From JAQAZP01 sp965531145 (GTDB lineage: Bacteria; Acidobacteriota; JAQAZP01), in assembly GCA_965531145.1 (NCBI GenBank), contig CBESOE010000182.1:1-7256 (forward strand): a stretch of DNA of 7,256 bases, read 5' to 3'. Numbering within the stretch: the stretch's first letter is position 1; the number at the start of each line of letters is the position of its first letter. A model generated the notes under the pieces. That model made no database searches. It saw only the letters and a program-made list of their open reading frames with translations, and was not told the DNA's origin. A program made the translations under genes and the position numbers. Below are positions 1-5,350 of the stretch, in pieces.

Positions 1-539
1 CCGAAGTCGATCACCTTGGGCACCGGCACCCCGTCGTGCAGGGTGACCAGCACGTTTGTCGGCTTGATGTCCCGGTGGATGATCCCCTTGTGGTGGGCAT
101 GCTGTATGGCCTGGCAGATCTTGTTGAACAGTTCGAGGCGCTCCCTGGTGGAGAGCTTGTTCTTGTCACAGTATTCGGTGACCGGGACCCCCCGCACCAG
201 CTCCATCACGAAGTATGGCCGGCCGGCCTCGGTGGAGCCGGCATCCAGCACCCGGGCGATGTTGGGGTGATCCATCAGGGCCAGGGCCTGCCGTTCGGCC
301 TCGAAACGGGCGATCACCTGCTTCGTGTCCATGCCCAGCTTGATGATCTTCAGCGCCACCTTGCGGCGCACCGGCTCCTCCTGCTCCGCCATGTACACGG
401 AACCGAATCCGCCCTCGCCGATGAGCTGAAGAATCTTATAGCGGCCGATCTGCTCACCCGGGCCATCCACAGTGACAGAGCTGTCCACGGTGGGCGCCGG
501 ATCGGGCCGGGGTGTGGGGGTGTTGTTTGTCTGATCCAT
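1..539 (-). CDS. Hanks-type serine/threonine protein kinase, N-terminal part (cut by window edge)
   Basis: The gene starts at ATG 539 and is still open at base 1, giving about 180 residues. After a Pro/Thr-rich leader (residues 1-28), the kinase fold begins with GRYKIL and a glycine loop GEGGFGSVYM (41-50). The ATP-binding Lys is in VALK (K64), the alpha-C Glu is near E82, the catalytic loop is HRDIKPTN (H155, D157, N162), and the window ends inside the DFG motif (D178). All catalytic residues visible so far are intact. The wording (VALKIIKLGMDT, ERQALALMDHPNIARVLDAG) matches the large soluble Ser/Thr kinases common in Planctomycetota, Acidobacteriota and relatives, which often carry C-terminal WD40 or TPR repeats; whether this one does lies outside the window. 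GAGG is 6 nt upstream of ATG and supports the start. It lies downstream of the FHA-PP2C phosphatase gene on the same strand, which suggests a kinase/phosphatase pair. Confidence 0.95.
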   Translation of the reverse strand, partial: MDQTNNTPTPRPDPAPTVDSSVTVDGPGEQIGRYKILQLIGEGGFGSVYMAEQEEPVRRKVALKIIKLGMDTKQVIARFEAERQALALMDHPNIARVLDAGSTEAGRPYFVMELVRGVPVTEYCDKNKLSTRERLELFNKICQAIQHAHHKGIIHRDIKPTNVLVTLHDGVPVPKVIDF

Positions 540-545
540 GGGATA

Positions 546-572
546 CCTCGATACAGGGTACGGTATCCGAGG
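546..572 (-). promoter_or_regulatory. Hairpin burying the Shine-Dalgarno site of the kinase gene
   Basis: In the minus-strand transcript CCTCGGATAC (572-563) can pair with GTATCGAGG (554-546). This gives 9 base pairs with one bulged G and an 8-nt loop. The second arm contains GAGG, the Shine-Dalgarno site lying 6 nt before the kinase ATG at 539. An alternative fold, GGATACC with GGTATCC (568-562 with 547-541), also covers the site. Seen: the complementarity. Inferred: that it limits translation initiation or acts as a switch. Confidence 0.4.
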
Positions 573-624
573 TTTAGCGGAACCGTGAAGTGAAGGGGAG
601 CGCAGGGAATGACAAAACGTCAGG

Positions 625-662
625 AAAACCCGGCTGCTTACCACAAATTGCGAATTGCCGGG
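625..662 (-). terminator. Weak terminator-like hairpin between phosphatase and kinase genes
   Basis: On the minus strand, CCCGGC (662-657) and GCCGGG (634-629) form a six-pair stem with a 22-nt loop, followed at once by TTTT (628-625). It is in the 175-base gap after the PP2C stop. The loop is long and the T-run short, so it may be only a partial terminator, an RNA-stability structure or chance. If active, it would reduce read-through into the kinase gene. Nothing else stands out in 573-714 and no coding frame is convincing there. Confidence 0.25.
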
Positions 663-714
663 CGTTTGTTTTCCTGTTCCGAAAAGGGCAGGGACACCCG
701 CAGATCCAACATCG

Positions 715-2343
715 TCAGGCCTGCTGTCGCCTGATCAACAGCATGGTCACGTCATCGTCGAAACAGTCGCCGCCGTGAAAATCACACAACTCGTCCATCA
801 CACTCTGAACCATCTGGTCCAGCGGACGGTGGCATTCGCGGGTCAGGATCGCCGAGAGTCGTTCCTTTTCAAAGGCCTCCTCATCCGGGTCCTCTGCTTC
901 GGTGACCCCGTCGGTGTAGAGGGCCAGCAGCTCCCCTGGTTGAAGCACCAGCTCTCCCGCGGCGAATTCAGCCTTTTCGAACATGCCGGTGGCCATACCC
1001 GTGGAATCGATGGAATCAACCCGGCCGTCTCCGCAGAGGTGGAGCGGCGGGTTGTGACCGGCGTTCACGTATTGCACCCGGCCGTCCGCCGGATCGAGAA
1101 TCGCAAAGAACAGTGTCGCAAAATGAACCGAGTCGGTGGAGCGCCAGAGATCGCGGTTCAGACGGCTGACCAGCCGCTCCGGCGCCCAGAGCTCCTCGGC
1201 CAGGAGGCGCACGATGGGCATGATGTGCGAGACCAGTAGAGCCGCCCCCAGGCCCTTGCCGGTCACGTCACCAAACAGAATGGCCAGCCGGCCGTCGGGC
1301 AGAAGCTGCGAGTCGTAGAAATCGCCGCCCACGGTGAAACAGGGCTTCCAGAAGGAGTGCAGGTCGTATCCGGCCACCTGGTTCAACGTCTCGGGCAGAA
1401 TCTGATCGAGGATTCCCCGCGCCGCCGCCACATCCCGCAACAGCCGGCGCTGCTCCTCTTCCAGTGCCGTCACCCGGGCCTGGGTGATTTTCACGGCGGA
1501 GAGGTTGGCCAGGATGCCGAACGTCCGCAGGTCGTCTTCGTTGTACGAAGTGAGCCGATCTGCGGTATCGGCATAGAGGAAGCCGATCACCGTCTCGTTG
1601 TCGAACAGCGGGGCCACCATGGCCGAATGAAGCCCCTGGGCAATGATGCTTTCCTGGGCATTGAACCGCGAGTCGAGCATGGCATCGGCGGTGACGAAAG
1701 CCGCCTTCTCGGTCATGACCTTGTCCACCATGGTGCGGCTCAGCATCATGCGGTTGCGGTTCTCCTGGCCCTGGTATCTCTGGGCCTTCACCGTCAGTTC
1801 CTCACCCTCCTCGTCGAGGAGCAGCATGGTGCGATCAGGCTTGAAGGTCTTCACCACCAGGTCGAGGACCACCTCGAACAGCTCGTCCAGCGGCCGGCAC
1901 ACCGCCAGGAGCTCCCCGGCATCCACCAGCACCTGGAACCGGTCACGACCCTTCTCCGGCCGGGGGCCTTGCGGGTTGCGGATCTCCTCCCAGGAAAGCC
2001 CGGTACGGGCCAGGGCATCAGTTTCCGGCATAATGTACTGGGTGACCGAAAGTTCGGTGTCGGACAGCCGCAGGGTGACGTCCGCCAGTTGGATCCGGTC
2101 GTTGCTGCGGATCGGTGTGGGCGCCTCGATGCGGGCATCGTTGACGATGGTGCCATTGTGCGAATGGAGGTCAGTCACCACCACGGAATCTCCACTGACA
2201 ACCAGTTCCAGGTGCCGGCGGGACACACTGGGGTGGTCGACGCAGAGCTGGCAGTCAAGGGAACGCCCGAGGATGTATGAGCCATCGGTCAGGGAAAACC
2301 GAATCGGCTGCTGGTTCACATTACCGGTGAGGAAGAATGACAT
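715..2343 (-). CDS. FHA-GAF-PP2C (RsbU/SpoIIE-type) serine phosphatase
   Basis: A 542-residue soluble protein with three domains. The FHA domain (about 1-96) has the phosphothreonine-binding signature: LGR (25-27), SRRH (41-44) and HNG (62-64). A GAF-like sensor domain follows (about 130-285; MVAPLFDNETVIGFLYAD is typical of GAF). A charged, probably coiled linker (ALEEEQRRLLRD) leads to a SpoIIE/PP2C domain (about 325-540). That domain keeps its metal-binding motifs: VGGDFYD (D341), FGDVTGKG (D359), YVNAGHNPP, LYTDGVTEAE (D478) and DDDVTMLL (D529-531). It is therefore expected to be an active Mn/Mg-dependent Ser/Thr phosphatase. The likely substrate is the phosphorylated STAS protein encoded 7 bp upstream. 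ATG 2343 is preferred because the FHA fold begins there; a GTG at 2361 in the same frame overlaps the STAS stop and would add six residues with no better ribosome site. FHA at the N-terminus hints at recruitment to autophosphorylated Ser/Thr kinase, such as the one encoded next. Confidence 0.95.
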   Translation of the reverse strand: MSFFLTGNVNQQPIRFSLTDGSYILGRSLDCQLCVDHPSVSRRHLELVVSGDSVVVTDLHSHNGTIVNDARIEAPTPIRSNDRIQLADVTLRLSDTELSVTQYIMPETDALARTGLSWEEIRNPQGPRPEKGRDRFQVLVDAGELLAVCRPLDELFEVVLDLVVKTFKPDRTMLLLDEEGEELTVKAQRYQGQENRNRMMLSRTMVDKVMTEKAAFVTADAMLDSRFNAQESIIAQGLHSAMVAPLFDNETVIGFLYADTADRLTSYNEDDLRTFGILANLSAVKITQARVTALEEEQRRLLRDVAAARGILDQILPETLNQVAGYDLHSFWKPCFTVGGDFYDSQLLPDGRLAILFGDVTGKGLGAALLVSHIMPIVRLLAEELWAPERLVSRLNRDLWRSTDSVHFATLFFAILDPADGRVQYVNAGHNPPLHLCGDGRVDSIDSTGMATGMFEKAEFAAGELVLQPGELLALYTDGVTEAEDPDEEAFEKERLSAILTRECHRPLDQMVQSVMDELCDFHGGDCFDDDVTMLLIRRQQA

Positions 2344-2350
2344 GGGTTGT

Positions 2351-2695
2351 TCAGTCACCACTCATCTGCTGCAGGGCATCGTCCAGGGTTGGAGAGATTT
2401 GCATCACGCGCAACAATCCAACGATGACAATTGCTTTCTCGGTCTTTTCCGTGAGCCCTGAAAATCTGAGGGCCGCACTGGCGTTGTCGGCAGAACTGAC
2501 AATGGAGGCCAGGATCCCGACCCCGGCGCTGTCCATTTTCTCGACACCGCTCAAATCCACAATCACTTTGCCGGCACCTTCCGTAATGCTGTTCCGAACA
2601 TCGTCGAGAAACCCGTAACAGTCCGGGTGCCCACGAAGATCACCGGACAGCTCGTAAATACGGACGCCCGCCTGCTCATGGCTGTTAACTTTCAT
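2351..2695 (-). CDS. STAS-domain anti-sigma factor antagonist (RsbV/SpoIIAA-like)
   Basis: A 114-residue single-domain protein. The family hallmark is VDLSGVEKMDSAGVGIL, with the predicted phosphorylatable serine at S56 in MDSAGVG. The N-terminal strand (GVRIYELSGDL) and the segment AALRFSGLTEKTEKAI also fit the STAS fold. In known systems the unphosphorylated form binds an HATPase anti-sigma factor and frees a sigma factor, and a PP2C phosphatase dephosphorylates the serine. The immediate downstream gene is such a phosphatase (7 bp gap to its ATG), so co-transcription and an enzyme-substrate relation are likely. The start is well set: AGAGGAG lies about 7 nt before ATG 2695. No RsbW-type kinase is in the window, so the binding partner is unknown. 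Confidence 0.93.
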   Translation of the reverse strand: MKVNSHEQAGVRIYELSGDLRGHPDCYGFLDDVRNSITEGAGKVIVDLSGVEKMDSAGVGILASIVSSADNASAALRFSGLTEKTEKAIVIVGLLRVMQISPTLDDALQQMSGD

Positions 2696-2771
2696 TGGGA
2701 TTCTCCTCTGCTTGCAAGCCCAACGGACACCGATCCATCTGTTTCGTCGGATTCGGCTATCCTGATTCCGG

Positions 2772-2800
2772 ATTGTATGAAGTTGGGTTTAATCTTTACA
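2772..2800 (-). promoter_or_regulatory. Candidate promoter for the STAS-PP2C gene pair
   Basis: On the minus strand, TGTAAA (2800-2795) and TACAAT (2777-2772) are separated by 17 nt, giving a good -10 and a weak -35. It is about 75 nt upstream of the STAS start. CGGATT occurs twice on the plus strand (2748-2753 and 2769-2774), 21 bp apart, flanking or overlapping the -10. A perfect 10-bp palindrome GCTTGCAAGC (2710-2719) sits just before the Shine-Dalgarno site. Either could be an operator. This is pattern reading only. Confidence 0.3.
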
Positions 2801-2854
2801 CAGGGTGGGGATTCCACACAACCGCTGGTGATCCTCCGGGCGTGCGACAAAATT

Positions 2855-3022
2855 CTACGCGGGCCGCCGGTCAATCCCCGGTGAACGGGTGGCCGCCCCC
2901 ACCTCCCGCCGGGCCACGGTCTGCACGGTCCACCAGGCGGCCAGCCCGGCCTGGGTGGTTACCGCTGGGTAAACCGCTTCCGCAGGAGCGTCAACAATCA
3001 GGTAGTGCTGTATCTCGGCCAT
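2855..3022 (-). pseudogene. Truncated SRPBCC (AHSA1/START-like) gene, 5' fragment
   Basis: Reading from ATG 3022 gives 55 residues ending in TAG at 2855. The first 40 or so match the start of SRPBCC/AHSA1-type ligand-binding proteins: EIQHYLIVDAPAEAVYPAV, then TTQAGLAAWWT, then REVGA. In that family the N-terminal strand is followed by 'AP..VY.A..T..GL..WW', and the proteins are usually about 140-160 residues. Here the pattern stops after REVGA, and the tail (ATRSPGIDRRPA) does not resemble the following beta strands; nothing resembling them was seen in the bases downstream to 2700. The likely explanation is a deletion or rearrangement that removed about two thirds of the gene. GGGGAA lies 8 nt before the ATG, so the fragment may still be translated. 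Family assignment is fairly sure; the pseudogene status is inferred. Confidence 0.65.
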
Positions 3023-3051
3023 TGACTGGTTCCCCGCTCTATGGTCAATGG
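3019..3051. repeat. Inverted repeat over the start of the SRPBCC fragment
   Basis: CCATTGAC (3019-3026) and GTCAATGG (3044-3051) are perfect 8-bp inverted arms 17 nt apart. One arm includes the ATG at 3022 and the loop includes the GGGGAA ribosome site. It could be an operator or an RNA hairpin that occludes the start codon. No regulator gene is adjacent. Confidence 0.4.
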
Positions 3052-3205
3052 TGTCTGTTGTCGACCTCCAGGCTGATCCTTACAGGTGATCACGTCTCTC
3101 CTGAGGGTCGACGGGAATTCCCTTGTGGGCGTTTGGTATTATGTTGGGGAACGTCTGGGCGCTCGCCTCAGTGGCGATCAACATTCGCAGCGTGGGGAAT
3201 GGAAT
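3052..3205 (-). other. Non-genic stretch with a short frame (3184-3080) in phase with the preceding gene
   Basis: Together with the SRPBCC fragment and the STAS leader, this is the largest stretch without an intact gene (2696-3205). The minus frame of the protease-like gene stays open for 41 codons beyond its TGA (3208-3206). It includes an ATG at 3184 and closes at TAA 3082-3080. The 34 residues from that ATG (beginning MLIATEASAQTF and ending DPQERRDHL) have ordinary protein composition but match no family I know, and no Shine-Dalgarno site precedes the ATG. It may be a gene remnant or chance. A perfect palindrome GGGAATTCCC lies at 3113-3122. Confidence 0.25.
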
Positions 3206-3664
3206 TCAGGCGGTCCAGGCGATGCGCGGTTTGTCCGCCGATTCTGACTCACCATCAGCCAGAACGAGGCTCATTTCAGCGGCCCGCCAGAGGGTCACGT
3301 TACTCACCGGTGGCACCAGGCCCACCAGCACTACTTCGGCCCCGGTCTTACCGTTCATCAGGTCCATAAGATCTGAACGGTTCGCCGGCCCAATTCCCTG
3401 GCCGGCATTGCTCAACTGCGTGAGCACTTGCTCCGTATCTCTGATCAGCACCACTTCCCCCGGGCGTGATGTGCCGGAGACCGTGTCCACAAAAACCAGA
3501 AAGGCCGATTCCTTCACCAGTTTGAAGAAATCCAGGCCGGGTGCACCGCCATCCAGTAATTCCACTCCGGAGGGAAGCTCCCGCCGGCTCAACTGATCAT
3601 AGACCAACTGCCCTGCGGAAGTATCCTCCGTGGTACGTTGACCAACGCAGACAATGTGACACAT
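3206..3664 (-). CDS. Hydrogenase maturation protease-like protein (HybD/HycI fold), probably degenerate active site
   Basis: A 152-residue soluble protein whose layout follows the M52 peptidases that trim NiFe-hydrogenase large subunits. It has an N-terminal beta strand and glycine turn (IVCVGQ, 4-9), an acidic turn (TEDTSAG, 12-18), the central LPSGVELLDGGAPGLDFF segment (30-47), VFVDTVSG (58-64) and a late strand VVLVGLVPP (111-119). From memory of E. coli HybD, the nickel ligands are Glu16, Asp62 and His93. Here the Asp is kept (D60), the Glu position appears to be Thr15 (D14 precedes it), and no His follows in the stretch SNAGQGIGPANRSDL. The usual GN before the acidic turn is GQ. No hydrogenase gene is in view. 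It may be a non-peptidase relative or a divergent protease. GAGGA lies 8 nt before ATG 3664. The gap to the upstream membrane-protein gene is 84 bp. Confidence 0.7.
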   Translation of the reverse strand: MCHIVCVGQRTTEDTSAGQLVYDQLSRRELPSGVELLDGGAPGLDFFKLVKESAFLVFVDTVSGTSRPGEVVLIRDTEQVLTQLSNAGQGIGPANRSDLMDLMNGKTGAEVVLVGLVPPVSNVTLWRAAEMSLVLADGESESADKPRIAWTA

Positions 3665-3748
3665 CGATTGTTCCTCGTCGGGAAATACGACGCAAAACCA
3701 CTTGCATCTGCATTGCTCTTCGGCACCGGGTGACGTTCGATAAAGCTC

Positions 3749-4054
3749 CTATTTCTCCACCAGCTCCAGCTCGATCCCGCCGGCAATACCGGCCACAAGG
3801 TTGTAGATGGCGCCACCGATAGCGCCGGCAACCGCTCCCAGCACCCCGTAAAAGATCGGCAGGATGATGATTGCCCCCACCCCGAAAAGCAGGCCAAGGA
3901 ATCCAGCGGCCGGATCGTTGCCCGAGGCCATTCCCAGAGCGCCGCCAACCAGACTGAAGATGGTCAGTATCGCGCCGAAAATCAGCCCCATACATGCATA
4001 GAGGATGCCCGACATCTTGACCAGCGACAAAATCCCGACTCTTCTCAGTATCAT
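3749..4054 (-). CDS. Small glycine-rich membrane protein resembling DUF3566
   Basis: 101 residues. A short N-terminal segment (ILSLVKMSGILYA) leads to a first hydrophobic helix (about 17-42), a short polar loop (SGNDPAAG, 44-51) and a second long hydrophobic stretch (about 52-90) that may be one or two helices. It ends in a soluble tail NLVAGIAGGIELELVEK. The order 'SLVK' strand, membrane helices, YNLVAG, GGIEL is what I recall for DUF3566-type proteins, whose function is unknown. The glycine and alanine spacing (GVLGAVAGAIGGAIYN) suggests tight helix packing or oligomerisation. AAGGAGG stands 7 nt before ATG 4054, a strong ribosome site. It is 135 bp downstream of the SH3 gene and 84 bp before the protease-like gene, all on one strand. 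Membrane location is sure; the family name is moderate. Confidence 0.75.
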   Translation of the reverse strand: MILRRVGILSLVKMSGILYACMGLIFGAILTIFSLVGGALGMASGNDPAAGFLGLLFGVGAIIILPIFYGVLGAVAGAIGGAIYNLVAGIAGGIELELVEK

Positions 4055-4098
4055 TGGTTTTCCTCCTTTGTGCCGGCCAGCTACCTTTTGCCGGCGGT

Positions 4099-4191
4099 CT
4101 ACACTAGAAACGCATCAGGCACATCCAGTATTCGTGCGATCTCCCGGACCTTGCCGGAACAGGTCGGACAGCTGAGCGAGTAACCCGCGTC
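4099..4191 (-). other. Possible +1 frameshift tail or remnant with a CPTC motif after the SH3 gene
   Basis: If the ribosome slipped +1 at AAA-TGA-C (the SH3 stop, 4192-4190), it would read 30 more residues to TAG at 4101-4099. The tail begins DAGYSLSCPTCSGKV and ends LDVPDAFLV. It looks protein-like, with a CxxC pair and an amphipathic segment VREIARILDV. The frame has no ATG of its own and an in-frame TGA just upstream. UGA-C is a leaky termination context and an SD-like AGGTGA lies just before. The alternatives are a sequencing indel, a decayed zinc-ribbon fragment, or chance. Confidence 0.25.
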
Positions 4192-4537
4192 ATTTCACCT
4201 GTTCCAGGCACTCCAGGGGCACCCAGCCCACCGCGCCGGACGGGGTCTCGCCCCAGAGCCAGCCGCTCTCGATGAGCAGGCAGTGAAGATAATCGCCAAC
4301 CTCCACCGTCAACTCGGTGGAGTCGTAATCCCGGTTCATCACACAAAACGTACCGTCCAGTTCCACCCAGGTTTCGGGAACCCAGCCGGTCTGGCCGTCA
4401 CGGCTCCTGACCCAGAGCCACCCCTCCCACTCCGTGGGTCGGCGTTCGAACTGCAGCCGCTCACCGGCGAAAAGGGTCAGCGAATCGGGCTCATCCGGCT
4501 CATGGGCCTCGATGACCAGGAAGCGTTCCAAATACAT
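4190..4537 (-). CDS. Tandem SH3-domain protein
   Basis: 115 residues holding two SH3-like domains and little else. Domain 1 (about 4-60) runs FLVIEAHEPDEPDSLTLFAGE, then WEGWLWVRS, then GQTGWVPETWVEL. Domain 2 (about 63-113) is closer to the classical eukaryotic pattern: MNRDYDSTELTVEVGDYL, then ESGWLWGE, then GAVGWVPLECLE. No signal peptide or membrane helix is present, so it is probably a cytosolic binding protein rather than a wall-binding SH3b enzyme module. The start is ATG 4537, because AAGGAG lies 9 nt upstream. A TTG at 4555 overlapping the methyltransferase stop would add six residues but would place that ribosome site inside the coding region. The gene follows the methyltransferase by 14 bp, so the two are very likely co-transcribed. 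The ligand is unknown. A possible frameshifted tail is described separately. Confidence 0.85.
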   Translation of the reverse strand: MYLERFLVIEAHEPDEPDSLTLFAGERLQFERRPTEWEGWLWVRSRDGQTGWVPETWVELDGTFCVMNRDYDSTELTVEVGDYLHCLLIESGWLWGETPSGAVGWVPLECLEQVK

Positions 4538-4546
4538 TGAGAGCTT

Positions 4547-4552
4547 CTCCTT
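4547..4552 (-). promoter_or_regulatory. Ribosome binding site deciding the SH3 gene start
   Basis: AAGGAG overlaps the end of the methyltransferase stop codon and stands 9 nt before ATG 4537. This favours ATG 4537 over the overlapping TTG at 4555 and suggests translational coupling. Confidence 0.75.
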
Positions 4553-5232
4553 CAAACCTCATCGTCCCCACCCGCCCCGGCCGGCGCGCCCATCAGCAGC
4601 CGGTTCTTCGGCGTGATCTCCTCCGGGATCGTGCGGGTGATGATATCGTAACCAGCCTGGCGCAGCCGGACCGCCCGAGTCACATCAACAGCCAGGGCGC
4701 CGTCGATCCAGCCTTCCAGCCCGCCGGTTGACGACCGCTCCGGGTCGTGGCAGCAGGGCAGAACCGCGACCCTGGCCCCGGCCCCCACCGCCAGGTCGAG
4801 CACCGTGTCGGTGAGCGAACCACAGGCATGGGCTGAAACCACCAGGTCACCGGGAAGAATCCGGAAAGTCTCGATCGGGGTATCCACGAACCGCAGACGC
4901 TGCTCCAGCCGCGGCCAGGCCTTGGTCATCGCCCGGTGGAGTTGTCCGGCGTTCTTTGGAATCCGCCGGTCCACCACCAGCGCCTCGGGAGAGGTATCGT
5001 CGAGAATCAGCATGATCTGGGCCAGCAGTCCATGGCCGCCGGCACAGTCCACCACCCGGCCGCCCCGAAATCGCCGGCGCACCCGGCGGGCGAGCTCCCA
5101 GGATTCGAAGAGTTCCTTGGCCGGCAATGTCCCTGCCGAGCAGACCGCTCGGGCGATCCGGTCAAACAGCGTCTCGCCGGGAAATTCGGCCCGCTGTTTT
5201 TCGGTAAGTCTGCTTTTGGAGGATTTCTTCAT
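4552..5232 (-). CDS. SAM-dependent methyltransferase (Methyltransf_32-like, PCCH motif)
   Basis: About 226 residues with a Rossmann methyltransferase layout. SAM motif I is VVDCAGGHGLLAQIM (about 60-74). An acidic residue follows strand 2 (VVDRR, about 86-90). Motif IV is replaced by VVSAHACGSLTDTVLDLA (about 131-148), and AVLPCCHDPE (about 156-165) comes after the next strand. The combination 'HACG.L.D' plus 'PCC[HY]' is typical of the Methyltransf_32 group, some members of which are linked to RNA modification; the substrate here is unknown. The segment ITPKNRLLMG near the C-terminus also fits. Two ATGs lie side by side (5235 and 5232). GGGAG is only 3 nt from the first and 6 nt from the second, so 5232 is preferred. 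It is the first gene of the minus-strand run and shares a divergent promoter region with the cytochrome gene. Confidence 0.85.
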   Translation of the reverse strand: MKKSSKSRLTEKQRAEFPGETLFDRIARAVCSAGTLPAKELFESWELARRVRRRFRGGRVVDCAGGHGLLAQIMLILDDTSPEALVVDRRIPKNAGQLHRAMTKAWPRLEQRLRFVDTPIETFRILPGDLVVSAHACGSLTDTVLDLAVGAGARVAVLPCCHDPERSSTGGLEGWIDGALAVDVTRAVRLRQAGYDIITRTIPEEITPKNRLLMGAPAGAGGDDEV

Positions 5233-5261
5233 CATGAACTCCCGGCCACATCCCTTCGTCT

Positions 5262-5290
5262 ATGATACCCGTTTCGCAGCACCCCGTGAA
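5262..5290 (-). promoter_or_regulatory. Candidate promoter for the methyltransferase-SH3 run
   Basis: Minus-strand TTCACG (5290-5285) and TATCAT (5267-5262) are 17 nt apart, about 27 nt before the start codon. A second option further up is TATACA (5371-5366) with GATAAT (5348-5343), also 17 nt apart, which would overlap the cytochrome promoter face to face. Both match the vegetative consensus only in part. Confidence 0.35.
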
Positions 5291-5321
5291 TTGCCAGAGC
5301 GGCTGTCCAGGAGAATATCGA

Positions 5322-5350
5322 TTGACGATCCGGCCGGTAGAGATTATCTT
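5322..5350 (+). promoter_or_regulatory. Candidate promoter for the octahaem cytochrome gene
   Basis: TTGACG (5322-5327) and TATCTT (5345-5350) have an exact 17-nt spacer. The predicted leader to ATG 5399 is about 42 nt and contains inverted TTGCAT (5350-5355) and ATGCAA (5375-5380), which may be an operator or hairpin. A GGAGGGGG ribosome site follows at 5382-5389. Confidence 0.4.

Noticed and set aside
36..593. Plus-strand open frame of 185 codons
   Set aside because: It is the antisense shadow of the kinase gene, whose minus-strand frame carries a full set of kinase motifs.
1357..2280. Plus-strand open frame of 307 codons
   Set aside because: It is antisense to the FHA-GAF-PP2C gene and His-rich in the way typical of GC-rich shadow frames; no family recognised.
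2344..2361. GTG start at 2361 for the phosphatase
   Set aside because: It overlaps the end of the STAS gene and adds six residues before the FHA fold without a better ribosome site; ATG 2343 is preferred.
2692..2874. Minus-strand frame of 60 codons ending at the STAS start
   Set aside because: It covers the probable STAS promoter and leader, overlaps the SRPBCC fragment in another frame and has no recognisable pattern.
3206..3208. Selenocysteine read-through at the TGA of the protease-like gene
   Set aside because: No SECIS-like hairpin is evident just downstream and the family has no selenocysteine at its C-terminus; an ordinary stop is simpler.
4538..4555. TTG start at 4555 for the SH3 gene
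   Set aside because: It would put the clear AAGGAG site inside the coding sequence; ATG 4537 is 9 nt from that site.
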